From JBNGOQ01 sp050589645 (GTDB taxonomy: Bacteria; Bacteroidota; Bacteroidia; Flavobacteriales; Flavobacteriaceae), in the NCBI RefSeq assembly GCF_050589645.1, contig NZ_JBNGOQ010000005.1, positions 248,001 to 312,000 on the forward strand: a DNA stretch of 64,000 nucleotides. The letters are read 5' to 3'. Under the pieces are notes generated by a model. That model saw only the letters and a list, made by a program, of their open reading frames with translations. It had not been told where the DNA came from and did not search any database. Positions within the stretch are counted from its first letter, which is position 1, and each line of letters starts with the position of its first letter. This document shows positions 1 to 8,715 of this stretch, piece by piece. Position numbers and translations under genes: made by a program.

Positions 1-363
1 ACGCGCCAAACGCCGAACGCATTGCAATTCATAATTCAACACTGAGAACCGCCTACTGCCCGATAAAATGCATCGCGCCATACGCTAAGCGCCGAGCGCA
101 CCGCAATTCATAATTCATAATTCAACACTCAGTATTTAACACCTAACGCCAGGAACTGTCCACTATAATGCAACGCGCCAAACGCCGAACGCATTGCAAT
201 CCATAATTCAACACTGAGAACCGCTTACTTCCAGATAAAATGCATCGCGTCATACGCTAAGCGCCGAGCGCACCGCAATTCATAATTCAACACTCAACAT
301 TTAAAACCTAACACAAAGAACTGCCAACTGCCAACTGTCACTGCCTACTGCCAACTTTAAACC
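1..363. repeat. Heptad-word repeat island A with a 172-base direct repeat
   Basis: No gene is seen. The stretch consists of short words recurring every seven bases (CGCCAAA/CGCCGAA, ATTCATA, ACTGCCA). A unit starting at position 1 (ACGCGCCAAACGCCGAACGC) starts again at 173, so bases 1-172 and 173-344 are an imperfect direct repeat. The end (about 325-360) is a run of AACTGCC-type heptads. It lies just past the stop codon of the DUF58 gene. Related modules occur near 19830 and, inverted, near 47300. Confidence 0.85.
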
Positions 364-1698
364 TTAAAGCAACCCCCGCGCCTTTATTTCCAGATATTTG
401 TTGATTGTATTTATGGTGAGGTTTTCTGGTTTGGTGAGGACGGTCTGAATGCCATGCTTACGCAACTCGTTTACAATAAGTTTTTTTTCGTAAATGAACT
501 TTTCCGCAATGGTCTGTTCAAAAATTTGATGTGTGGTTTCCGCTTTTTTGGCGGCGAACGCGTCTAGCTCTGTATTTTCAAAAAAGAGGACTACAAGAAG
601 ATGTTGTTTGGCAATGGCTTGCAAATAAGGCAGTTGTCGATGCAATGCATCTAGGGTTTCAAAATTAGTATACAACAACAAAAGGCCCCTGTGGTTGAGG
701 TTTCTCTTGATGTCGATATACAATCGGCTGAAATCACTTTCTTCAAAATTGGTGTCGAGGTTGTAAAGGGTTTCCAAAATGAGGTTCATTTGGGAACTGC
801 GCCGTTGTGCGACCACCCTGTTTTCTACCTTGTGGCTAAACGCGAACATTCCGGCCTTGTCCTGTTTCTTCAAAGCGATATTACTAATGACCAGAGTAGC
901 GTTTATAGCATAGTCCAATAGGCTTAGTTCAGCAAAGGGCATTTTCATCACACGTCCCTTGTCTATGATGGAATAGATGGGTTGCGATTTTTCATCCTGA
1001 TATTGGTTGACCATGAGTTGGTTTTTCTTCGCTGTAGCCTTCCAATTAATATTTCTAATATCGTCACCCTGAATATACTCCTTGATCTGTTCAAATTCCA
1101 TGGTATGCCCAATACGGCGGATTTTTTTCAACCCATACTCAAATAGTCTATTGATAAAGGCCATAAGGTTGTATTTCCGCAATTGCAGAAACGAAGGATA
1201 TACCGGGACTTCTTGTGAACGGTCAAAGGTGTACCTCCTGGCCAATAGGCCCAAGGGCGTAGCTGCAAAAATATTCAATTGACCAAAGGAGTACATACCG
1301 CGTTCCACCGGCCTTAGGGAATAATGAAAAAAACGGCTGTCTCCTTTTTCCAAGCTGGCCCTGATTTCAAAATCCCGTTTTTGGAACTGATGGGGAATTT
1401 CATCCAAAACCTTTATTCGTACAGGAAACAGGTAGGTGTTAATGACACGGATTTTGATGGAATTGGCATCCCCGTTAGACAGTTTGTCCGGTAATAAACG
1501 CTCCCCATGGATAGCTCCCTTGGAACCAAAAATTAAGATAAGATCGGTGATCAGGGCCAATACATAAAGGAAAAAAAGGAACTTAATGGCTCCAAAAATA
1601 TCGGGGAAATTGTAGGAAAGCAGAAACCCCAGGACAAGGGCTGTCCAAACGACAAAAAACCGTTTTTTTAGATAGATATTCCTAAAGACCTTGCTCAT
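364..1698 (-). CDS. DUF58 domain-containing membrane protein
   Basis: This 444-residue protein has two N-terminal membrane segments (about 13-30 and 35-55) followed by a soluble DUF58 region. The family signature GDDIRNINWKATAK is at about 211-224, and a VWA-like strand with IIDKGRVM follows. DUF58 proteins are regularly encoded beside MoxR-type AAA+ ATPases and are thought to act with them in assembly or maturation of envelope complexes; the exact client is unknown. It is the last gene of a six-gene minus-strand operon, 34 bases after moxR. The ATG at 1698 has no in-frame competitor nearby. Family assignment is firm; function is inferred. Confidence 0.93.
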   Translation of the reverse strand: MSKVFRNIYLKKRFFVVWTALVLGFLLSYNFPDIFGAIKFLFFLYVLALITDLILIFGSKGAIHGERLLPDKLSNGDANSIKIRVINTYLFPVRIKVLDEIPHQFQKRDFEIRASLEKGDSRFFHYSLRPVERGMYSFGQLNIFAATPLGLLARRYTFDRSQEVPVYPSFLQLRKYNLMAFINRLFEYGLKKIRRIGHTMEFEQIKEYIQGDDIRNINWKATAKKNQLMVNQYQDEKSQPIYSIIDKGRVMKMPFAELSLLDYAINATLVISNIALKKQDKAGMFAFSHKVENRVVAQRRSSQMNLILETLYNLDTNFEESDFSRLYIDIKRNLNHRGLLLLYTNFETLDALHRQLPYLQAIAKQHLLVVLFFENTELDAFAAKKAETTHQIFEQTIAEKFIYEKKLIVNELRKHGIQTVLTKPENLTINTINKYLEIKARGLL

Positions 1699-1732
1699 AT
1701 AGGGTGTTTTGTTTTCTCCTATTCCAAACTTG

Positions 1733-2737
1733 TTATCTGGGTATTTCTATAGTGTCCACGATTTGTTGTATCACCTTTTCCGGTGTAAAGCCCTCCATTT
1801 CCCGTTCCGGGGTTAGGATGACCCGATGTGAAAGGACAGGGCTGCATACTTTTTTAACATCGTCTGGGGTAACAAAATCACGCCCTTGTATAGCGGCCAG
1901 AGCTTTGGAAGCGTCCATAATAGCTATGGATGCCCTGGGCGACGCCCCTAAATAGAGGTTGGCATTTGTACGGGTGTTGTTTACGATGGCGGCGATGTAT
2001 CTAAGCAGGTTGTCCTCTATGATGATGCCCCTAATAGTATTCTGATACTCCGAAATTTCTGCTGCGGTCAGTACTGTTGAAACCATGCTTTCTGGCGCGA
2101 TGTGCTTCTGTTTATGTTTGCTTTCCAAGATCTGTATTTCTTCCTCCAGGGATGGATAGCCTACGGAAATTTTAAAAAGGAAACGGTCCAGTTGAGCTTC
2201 CGGGAGGCGGTAGGTGCCTTCTTGTTCCACAGGATTTTGAGTGGCAAACACCAAAAACGGGGGAGTCATGAGGTACTCGGCCCCATCTATGGTAATCTGC
2301 CTTTCGGCCATAGCTTCGAAAAGTGCGGCCTGGGTCTTTGCAGGGGCCCGATTGATCTCATCTATTAGAATGATGTTCGCAAACAGAGGGCCCTTCTTGA
2401 ATTCGAATTCCGAAGTTTTGACATTAAATACGGAAGTACCCAAAATATCGCTTGGCATTAGGTCCGGGGTAAATTGAATCCGGCCGAAAACAACGTTCAT
2501 GGTCTTTGCCAAGAGCTTGGCGGTAACGGTCTTTGCTACGCCGGGAACACCTTCTATCAAAGAATGCCCATTGGCCAAAATCGAAATAATCAGTAGTTCG
2601 ATCATAGCTTGTTGTCCAATTATGACCTTGCCCAATTCGGATTTGATATGGTCTGCCGAAGCCTGGAGTTTGGTCAGGTCAATTCGGTTTTCAAAGGCCA
2701 AAGGTTTTTGCTCCTGTTCTTGTTTTTTTTCTTCCAT
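1733..2737 (-). CDS. MoxR family AAA+ ATPase
   Basis: The 334-residue product is a soluble AAA+ ATPase of the MoxR class. Walker A is GVPGVAKT (about 62-69), Walker B is ILIDEINRAP, and the sensor region reads FATQNPVEQEGTYRLPE, all typical of MoxR. Members act as chaperone-like ATPases, usually partnered with VWA or DUF58 proteins. The gene follows DUF4350 by one base and precedes DUF58, so the ATPase and its likely partner are co-transcribed. Length is normal for the family. No BatA/BatB-type VWA membrane proteins are present here, so this is the SpoIIM/DUF4129/DUF4350/DUF58 type of locus rather than the Bat type. Confidence 0.96.
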   Translation of the reverse strand: MEEKKQEQEQKPLAFENRIDLTKLQASADHIKSELGKVIIGQQAMIELLIISILANGHSLIEGVPGVAKTVTAKLLAKTMNVVFGRIQFTPDLMPSDILGTSVFNVKTSEFEFKKGPLFANIILIDEINRAPAKTQAALFEAMAERQITIDGAEYLMTPPFLVFATQNPVEQEGTYRLPEAQLDRFLFKISVGYPSLEEEIQILESKHKQKHIAPESMVSTVLTAAEISEYQNTIRGIIIEDNLLRYIAAIVNNTRTNANLYLGASPRASIAIMDASKALAAIQGRDFVTPDDVKKVCSPVLSHRVILTPEREMEGFTPEKVIQQIVDTIEIPR

Positions 2738-2738
2738 G

Positions 2739-3959
2739 CTACTGTTTCTTAAATAAGGTTATTTGCTTTGTGAGTTCTAAGAGGTCCTGTTCGGAATGGT
2801 TTCGTTTGTTTTTAAGATGGCCTATGAGTTCTATCAAGGCCTTGGTCTGTGCCAGCGGTTTTCCAGATTTTGCGGCCAACTGCCTTGCGTTTTGCTCGTT
2901 TAAGGAATTGCTGTCCAAAAAATAATGACTGCGCACAAATTCAAGAAAAAAGTTTATTTTTTTGCCAATGAGATCCGTGTAGTCCTTATGTTGATAGTAA
3001 AGACTGCCTACGGTGCGGGCGAAAGCCACCGAGGCGTTTTGCAAGGGGGTGATTACAGGGATAATACGCTGTTGGCGTTTGGCCTTGAAGATGAGGAACA
3101 GTAGGACACCCATTATGCAAAGGTAATAGGCCCATTTTAGAGAAACCTGATTCAGTACAAAGCGCAAGGGCGAATTGATAACAATTCGTCCAGACTTCTC
3201 GTAGTTATCCCAATAGACCGGTTTATCGCCCAAATAAGAAAGTGTGTGTCCTACATAATCTTTATTTGCACCTAGCATGTAGTAATTGGTGTAGGCCTGG
3301 GGTGTAGCGTTCAAATAAAAATACCCTTTCCCAAAACGTACCTTGATGAAATTAGCCTCGGTCTTTTTTTCAACGGTATTGGATTCTTGCTCCAGGAAAT
3401 TACCCTCCTCGCTATAGCTAAGATGCCCCAAAATTATAGTGTTTAGGGTATCCACGTTCCTAAAATGTGTTTTGTAAAGTCCGCGCGTGTAATAAAACCG
3501 GTCTTTGGAGAAGGCCTTATTGGTGAGTCCAAGGGTAACGGTATCCTCCTTTACCGTATAGAATGACTTCATTTCAATTTTAAGCGTGTCCGATAAGACA
3601 GCGCCAAATGAAGTAGCCGCAATAAAGATTTCGTTTCCGTCACTGACATAATCGAGAAGTTCCCTGGTTTCCTCTGGATCAAAGCCTACAGTGTTGTTGA
3701 TGAAAATATAACTGGAATGTTTTTGGGAATCTCTATATGCTAAGGTTTCGTAGACGCTATTGTTGACCGAAACTATGTGTTCCTGAGGAAATAGCTGGCC
3801 AAGTTCATTAAAAAGGACATAACAGCCAAAAGGGGTTGTAGCAGTAGCCGTATAGGAGGGCCTCCAATCCAAGGGTTTGGGACGCACGATTTCAGTGACG
3901 ACGATTCCGACCAACACTAGCGCCAGCACCACTACTACAATTTTGGTTTTTCTATCCAA
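2739..3959 (-). CDS. DUF4350 domain-containing membrane protein
   Basis: The 406-residue protein has one N-terminal membrane segment (about 6-24), a large extracytoplasmic part, and a second membrane segment at about 270-290 (WAYYLCIMGVLLFLIF) followed by a charged cytoplasmic tail. The region after the first segment fits DUF4350, a domain found in MoxR operons and related to the glutamine-amidotransferase-like fold. It is one base from moxR and two bases from the DUF4129 gene, which supports a functional link. No catalytic residues can be named with confidence. Likely a membrane-anchored component of the MoxR system. Confidence 0.85.
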   Translation of the reverse strand: MDRKTKIVVVVLALVLVGIVVTEIVRPKPLDWRPSYTATATTPFGCYVLFNELGQLFPQEHIVSVNNSVYETLAYRDSQKHSSYIFINNTVGFDPEETRELLDYVSDGNEIFIAATSFGAVLSDTLKIEMKSFYTVKEDTVTLGLTNKAFSKDRFYYTRGLYKTHFRNVDTLNTIILGHLSYSEEGNFLEQESNTVEKKTEANFIKVRFGKGYFYLNATPQAYTNYYMLGANKDYVGHTLSYLGDKPVYWDNYEKSGRIVINSPLRFVLNQVSLKWAYYLCIMGVLLFLIFKAKRQQRIIPVITPLQNASVAFARTVGSLYYQHKDYTDLIGKKINFFLEFVRSHYFLDSNSLNEQNARQLAAKSGKPLAQTKALIELIGHLKNKRNHSEQDLLELTKQITLFKKQ

Positions 3960-3961
3960 TT

Positions 3962-4687
3962 TTATTCCGGTAAAAGGTTTCTTAAAGCTACGAACCGCGT
4001 TTGTGCCTTTTTGTATTTGGCCTCATCTATGCTTTGCTCGCCGTACCAGATATAATCGTACAGATAGGACACTTCTTCAAACAAAGATCTTATCCTAGGT
4101 GCTTCAATTTCCCGTTTATAGTCCGAATTGGTCTTTTCATAATGCCAATCGATGAGGCTTTTTTGGGAAAGCACCTTTAGTACTCGGAGGTATTGATAAC
4201 GAACGGCCAGTCGATAATCCCTTTGGTCCAATGCGGCGCGTATCATGGCGTCCAGATCCACTTTTTCTATATGTTCCGAGGAAAGGTCAATATCGATAAT
4301 AGCGGTCGACTTTTTGGTGAAGATCGAGGACATATTTTCCCGAATAAGAAACTTTACCAAAAAATAAATGGCCAAGGCCCCCATGAGTACATAAATAATA
4401 TATTCTAAAATTTTTAATACCCCGGGATTTACATTGAAGCCAAATGTATCGGCCAACAAATCAAAGAACCACTTGAGGAAACGCTCCAGAAGGTTCTGTG
4501 CTTCCCCATCCTTTACGTCATAGTTGAACTCCGGCCCGGAGTATTTCTGACCGAGGTCCTCCTTGATGGAACGCATCTCCAGCACGGAAGAGGTGTCCCT
4601 GGCCAATTTAACCGAGTCCTTTTCCGTTTGGGGAAAGCCTGCGGTAGCACACAGGAAACTCAAACATATGAGATAAAACTTTGTCAC
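3962..4687 (-). CDS. DUF4129 domain-containing protein with signal peptide
   Basis: The 241-residue product starts with a signal peptide (MTKFYLICLSFLCATAGFPQ), then an extracytoplasmic stretch, one membrane segment at about 92-112 (ILEYIIYVLMGALAIYF), and a C-terminal domain (about 145-235) matching DUF4129. That domain recurs next to MoxR and DUF58 genes in many phyla. The start overlaps the stop of the upstream membrane protein gene by four bases (ATGA), which indicates translational coupling. Precise role is unknown. Confidence 0.85.
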   Translation of the reverse strand: MTKFYLICLSFLCATAGFPQTEKDSVKLARDTSSVLEMRSIKEDLGQKYSGPEFNYDVKDGEAQNLLERFLKWFFDLLADTFGFNVNPGVLKILEYIIYVLMGALAIYFLVKFLIRENMSSIFTKKSTAIIDIDLSSEHIEKVDLDAMIRAALDQRDYRLAVRYQYLRVLKVLSQKSLIDWHYEKTNSDYKREIEAPRIRSLFEEVSYLYDYIWYGEQSIDEAKYKKAQTRFVALRNLLPE

Positions 4688-5637
4688 TGGCGCTGGTTTC
4701 CGATTTGTTCTATTTTGGTCCGGGTATTTGTATTATATGTTTTTTCATGAAGGGCGTAATACAGGATGCCGTTTACAAATTGCGAAAGACACTGGGCATA
4801 GACCATTATAATCAGAAATATGCTTGTTCCCAATGTAAAAACTATGGTCGGGACAATGGACGCACCAACGTCCACATCACTTTCTACCACATGAAAGGTA
4901 TAAAACCCAATAAGGATACCTGGGATAACCAGGACCACCAGAAGCAAAATACCGTTCAAAAGGCCCAAAATAAAATTGACCCCTACCGATTTCCAAAAGT
5001 TATTGGTAACCAAGTTCCACCCTTCGCCAAAAGCATCGGTTATCCCTTTGTTTTCCTGAAGCAATGAAAAGAAAGAGACGCCAACCCATGCAGTAATGAA
5101 GAACTGCACAACGTATTGCACAATCATACCAAGAATGGGGATAAAGGCCAAAACCAAACTTATGACGAAAAAGGCGAGGTAAAGAAAGATTAACAACAGA
5201 ATAAATACAAAAATGCTTCCCAATCGTTGTTTAAAAAGGTCCCAGACTTCCCTTCTATCAAAACTGCTGCCCTTGGTGTCCTCATATTTGATCATATAAG
5301 AGCCTGCAAGGCTGAAGTTCAATATCCCCACAAGGATGAAAATTACAGCAAAAAGGATACCTCCAACACCGAGATAAATGAGATAGGAATCACTGGTGCC
5401 TGCGACCTCTCCCACGAGTCCACGATTGTTCTCATAGGTAATCATCCCGATAAAACCGGAAACTAGGAGATAACTTACGATAAGAAGGCCTGCTATAAAA
5501 ATTCCGTTGTAGCTTAAAAAAACACTTGTGAATTTTTTTAGGTTTTGTTTTAGGAAATCGAAATAGATAGTGATGATATCTCCAAAATCCCTATCTATCT
5601 TTAGTTCAATATATTTGTTGGTCAGGTTGTTTTGCAT
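4684..5637 (-). CDS. Polytopic membrane protein of the MoxR operon
   Basis: The 317-residue protein has about six hydrophobic segments (around 45-68, 90-115, 145-180, 215-245 and 265-290), separated by short loops. It resembles the uncharacterised glycerophosphodiesterase-membrane-domain-like proteins that sit in Bacteroidota MoxR operons. No enzyme motif is visible, so I name no function. It overlaps the SpoIIM-like gene upstream by 32 bases and the DUF4129 gene downstream by four, so it is certainly part of the operon. Start ATG at 5637 gives a short soluble N-terminus before the first segment. Confidence 0.8.
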   Translation of the reverse strand: MQNNLTNKYIELKIDRDFGDIITIYFDFLKQNLKKFTSVFLSYNGIFIAGLLIVSYLLVSGFIGMITYENNRGLVGEVAGTSDSYLIYLGVGGILFAVIFILVGILNFSLAGSYMIKYEDTKGSSFDRREVWDLFKQRLGSIFVFILLLIFLYLAFFVISLVLAFIPILGMIVQYVVQFFITAWVGVSFFSLLQENKGITDAFGEGWNLVTNNFWKSVGVNFILGLLNGILLLVVLVIPGILIGFYTFHVVESDVDVGASIVPTIVFTLGTSIFLIIMVYAQCLSQFVNGILYYALHEKTYNTNTRTKIEQIGNQRQ

Positions 5638-6586
5638 CGATTCGGTTTAATTGTATAGGATATATAACGTAATAAAACACAATAAGTGAAAAAGAAGCGC
5701 CAATAATGGAAAAGGCCAGCCAGGTGGGCATGTTGGAGTAACGAGTAATAAAGCCTTCTATAAAGCCCGCAAGAATAAAAAAGGGGATGGTGCTCACTAC
5801 GACCTTTAGCCCGTCCTTGGCACCTCTCATGAAGGAAACCCTTCGGGAATACGTTTTGGGAAACAAAATACTGTTGCCCATGATGAGACCGGCACAGCCC
5901 GCTATGATAATGACCGATATCTCTATAGTACCATGAAGCCAGATTTGCTTGTTGGCCTCAAAAAATACTCCCTTCGTATAAAAAAAAGTGATGAAGGCCC
6001 CCAACATTACCCCATTGCTGAACAAAATATATGCTGTACCCAAACTAGCCATGACCCCAAAGGCAAAGGCTAAAAAAGCTACCCTGATATTGTTGATGGT
6101 AATACCAAGGAAGGATCCTATTTCACTACCACCTTTGTAAATGGCCGTAGGGTCTCCTTCCGCGATATTGTTAAGCGTCTCGTTAACATAGGCATCCCCT
6201 AGAATAAGCCTCACAAAACTACCGTCGTTAAGAGCGGAAAGGCTTCCGATTGCCGAAGCTGCCGCAAAGATTAAAAATGCAATACCAAGGGTTCCGTGAT
6301 ACTGCTTAAAAAAAATGGGAAATTCGGACATCCAAAAGGACGTAATCCTATTGTGGCTTTCCCTCTTGTTCCTGTAAATCTTCTGATGTGCCTGTGACGC
6401 CAGTGAATTAAGGTATAGCAATGTTTTGCTTCCGGCGTAGTACGTCTGGGCATAGGCAAGATCATTGGTGAGTTGTATGTAGCCGTTGGCAAGTTCGTCG
6501 GGCGTTATGTCGGAATTGAAGTGGATTGCCTTTTCAAATGCAATCCATTTTTCCTTATTTTGCTTCACAAAAGCCGCCTCGCGCAT
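5606..6586 (-). CDS. Stage II sporulation protein M (SpoIIM) family membrane protein
   Basis: The 326-residue protein has a soluble helical N-terminus of about 100 residues and then five or more membrane segments. Glycine-rich helices such as AFAFGVMASLGTAYILFSNGVMLGAF are of the SpoIIM/DUF95 type. Outside spore formers these proteins have no sporulation role; in Bacteroidota they head MoxR/DUF58 operons. The start codon at 6586 lies 36 bases from the divergent RDD gene, so the promoter must lie in or near that short gap. It is the first gene of the minus-strand operon. Confidence 0.88.
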   Translation of the reverse strand: MREAAFVKQNKEKWIAFEKAIHFNSDITPDELANGYIQLTNDLAYAQTYYAGSKTLLYLNSLASQAHQKIYRNKRESHNRITSFWMSEFPIFFKQYHGTLGIAFLIFAAASAIGSLSALNDGSFVRLILGDAYVNETLNNIAEGDPTAIYKGGSEIGSFLGITINNIRVAFLAFAFGVMASLGTAYILFSNGVMLGAFITFFYTKGVFFEANKQIWLHGTIEISVIIIAGCAGLIMGNSILFPKTYSRRVSFMRGAKDGLKVVVSTIPFFILAGFIEGFITRYSNMPTWLAFSIIGASFSLIVFYYVIYPIQLNRIDAKQPDQQIY

Positions 6587-6622
6587 AGAGTAGTTTACTT
6601 AAAAGATAAAAATAGTACTAAT

Positions 6623-7348
6623 ATGTCCAACCTTCAAATCAATACAACCCAAAACGTAAACCTCAATTATAAAATTGTGAGTATTGGTGAAAGGATTATC
6701 GCTTTTTTGATAGACGCCTTTATTTTGTACCTCTATGCCATCTTGGTGGGCCTTATCGGTGATGCCATAGGATATGTCTATGAAGATCGATGGACCCAAA
6801 GGGGGTTGGTAGGCCTCATTTTTTTACCGGCCATGGGCTACAGTCTTCTAATGCATAGCCTGTTCAACGGTAGAACGGTAGGCAAAATGCTGCTGAAAAT
6901 GAGGGTAGTCCGGGTAGATGGAACACCTGTGCATTGGTCCAATTATTTGGTAAGATGGATGTTGCGATTAGTGGATATATGGATCTTTTGGGGCGCTGTA
7001 GGTCTTTTGACCATTCTTTTTTCTGACCGTAGGCAGCGACTCGGCGATGCGGCCGCTGGAACGGTTGTTATTAGCACTAAAAATACTGTTAGGGTGTCGC
7101 ACACCATTTTGGAAGAAGTTACGGATAGCTATGAACCTCAGTTTACCAATGTAACCCTGTTGACCGATCAGGACGTGCGCTTAATCAAAGATACCTATCA
7201 CATTGCCAAAAAGAGCAACGATTTTAAGACCATGAAGGCCCTTCGGAACAAAGTGGAGGATATATTACAAACCAAATCCGAACTCTACGACAAGCAATAC
7301 TTGGATACGATTTTAAAGGACTACAACTTCTACACCCAACAACTATAG
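6623..7348 (+). CDS. RDD family membrane protein
   Basis: The RDD domain gives this protein its name and is seen as GERIIAFLIDAFILYLYAI near the N-terminus; further segments follow, with GRTVGKMLLKMRVVR, DRRQRLGDAAAGT and a C-terminal charged region of about 70 residues. I place the start at the ATG at 6623 (241 residues, MSNLQINTTQNVNLNYK). An upstream in-frame ATG at 6473 lies inside the divergent SpoIIM gene and adds 50 unlike residues. RDD proteins may work in ion or small-solute transport. Its head-to-head position with the MoxR operon is a recurring arrangement and suggests shared control. Confidence 0.92.
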   Translation: MSNLQINTTQNVNLNYKIVSIGERIIAFLIDAFILYLYAILVGLIGDAIGYVYEDRWTQRGLVGLIFLPAMGYSLLMHSLFNGRTVGKMLLKMRVVRVDGTPVHWSNYLVRWMLRLVDIWIFWGAVGLLTILFSDRRQRLGDAAAGTVVISTKNTVRVSHTILEEVTDSYEPQFTNVTLLTDQDVRLIKDTYHIAKKSNDFKTMKALRNKVEDILQTKSELYDKQYLDTILKDYNFYTQQL

Positions 7349-7351
7349 CCT

Positions 7352-7963
7352 ATGTTCTACTTTACCATTGATATTCTGGGTACCATTGCCTTTGCCATTT
7401 CCGGGGTGCTGGTGGCCATGGACAAAAAGCTCGATGTTTTTGGGGTGCTTATCGTGGCCTTCGTGACCGCGGTAGGTGGCGGTACCCTTAGGGATCTGTT
7501 GATAGGGGAGACCCCAGTGGTCTGGTTGCGGGAGTCGGTCTATATCTTTACCATCATCGGAACAGTAATTTTTGCCATTGTCTTTAGGGGAAAACTAAAA
7601 TACCTGCGCACCTCGCTTTTCCTGTTCGATACCATTGGCATTGGACTCTATACCTTGGTGGGGATAGAAAAGGGGCTCAATGCCGGATTGGAACCTATTA
7701 TGTGCATAGCTCTGGGCACCATGACGGCCAGCTTTGGAGGGGTCATCCGTGACATTCTCTGCAATGAGATTCCGGTACTTTTCCGAAGGGAGATCTACGC
7801 AACCGCCTGCATTTTGGGGGGCGTTGGTTATTTTTTACTGCTAAAGATTCCCTTTATAAGCGCATATGCCGATATCAGCGGTATCCTAATTGTTATCGTT
7901 ATCCGGTTGTTGGCCGTGAAGTTTGGCATTGCCCTGCCCAATATCTATCGCAACGCTAAATGA
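7352..7963 (+). CDS. Trimeric intracellular cation (TRIC) channel family protein
   Basis: The 203-residue, seven-helix membrane protein is of the UPF0126/TRIC family. It shows the internal duplication of that family: two glycine motifs followed by RD, AVGGGTLRDLL and ASFGGVIRDIL. Prokaryotic TRIC proteins form trimeric cation-permeable channels. The gene starts three bases after the RDD stop codon and is likely co-transcribed with it. Length is normal. Physiological ion and gating are unknown. Confidence 0.92.
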   Translation: MFYFTIDILGTIAFAISGVLVAMDKKLDVFGVLIVAFVTAVGGGTLRDLLIGETPVVWLRESVYIFTIIGTVIFAIVFRGKLKYLRTSLFLFDTIGIGLYTLVGIEKGLNAGLEPIMCIALGTMTASFGGVIRDILCNEIPVLFRREIYATACILGGVGYFLLLKIPFISAYADISGILIVIVIRLLAVKFGIALPNIYRNAK

Positions 7964-7989
7964 GTTGCAGGTACCGACCGGCCCAACTT

Positions 7990-8715
7990 TTAATCCAACG
8001 CCTCGGCCTTAAAAATATAAATGTTCTGTGAGGGCCAGTCCCCGTCATCTACCGGTTGCTCGTTAATTTTGTCCACAACGTCCATTCCCGCTATGACCCT
8101 TCCGAAAGGGGTATACTCCCCATCCAAATGGTAAGAACCCGGTTTGGTCACCACAATAAAAAACTCATAGGGAGAGGCCAGCATATGTGGATTGTTTATT
8201 TCACTGCTGGGCATGGAAATGGTGCCACGGTGGTGCCTATGGCCCTTTTTCCCATCGGGGGGGAGCAGGTACCGCCCTATGGCCTTTCGCTTTCTGGATG
8301 TTTCCTTATTGTCTGCATTTCCGCCCTGAATAATGAAATTTTTAACCACGCGATGGAAATAGGTATTGTCAAAATACCCCTTATCCGCAAGGTAGACGAA
8401 ATTGGAAGCATGGTAGGGTACATTATCGTAGAGTTGTACCGTGAAGCTTCCAAAACTGGTGGTGAGCTTTACCTTGTTCTTTGTGCGGGTCTTGTTGTAT
8501 TCAAAAAAGAAATCGATGGCATTGTCCTCCGTCAGTACAAAGGGTTCATCCTCTGGGGATTGTGCAGGTTCAACCACACTGTCTATGACAACACTGTCTT
8601 TTTTGGCCACTTCCTCCGGTAAAGGGGATGTGGCTTTTTTCTTGGGCGCGTCATTACATCCCGCTAAAAAAATTAGTAGTATTGTGGTAAAGAAACCGAT
8701 GCATTTCCGATTCAT
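7990..8715 (-). CDS. Cyclophilin-type peptidylprolyl isomerase lipoprotein
   Basis: The start is set at the ATG at 8715, which gives 241 residues and a lipoprotein signal (MNRKCIGFFTTILLIFLAGC, lipobox LAGC). An upstream in-frame ATG would bury this signal. A short acidic linker precedes a cyclophilin domain (about 85-240) with YFHRVVKNFIIQGG, including the catalytic Arg, and GTISMP later. The domain catalyses cis-trans isomerisation of proline peptide bonds, here probably in the periplasm attached to a membrane. The start codon overlaps, head to head, that of the Nudix gene on the plus strand. Confidence 0.93.
   Translation of the reverse strand: MNRKCIGFFTTILLIFLAGCNDAPKKKATSPLPEEVAKKDSVVIDSVVEPAQSPEDEPFVLTEDNAIDFFFEYNKTRTKNKVKLTTSFGSFTVQLYDNVPYHASNFVYLADKGYFDNTYFHRVVKNFIIQGGNADNKETSRKRKAIGRYLLPPDGKKGHRHHRGTISMPSSEINNPHMLASPYEFFIVVTKPGSYHLDGEYTPFGRVIAGMDVVDKINEQPVDDGDWPSQNIYIFKAEALD

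Noticed and set aside
4681..5067. Plus-strand frame of 128 codons opposite the membrane protein of the MoxR operon
   Set aside because: Composition is that of reverse-read hydrophobic codons (Asn, Lys, His rich) and it sits wholly inside a supported operon gene.
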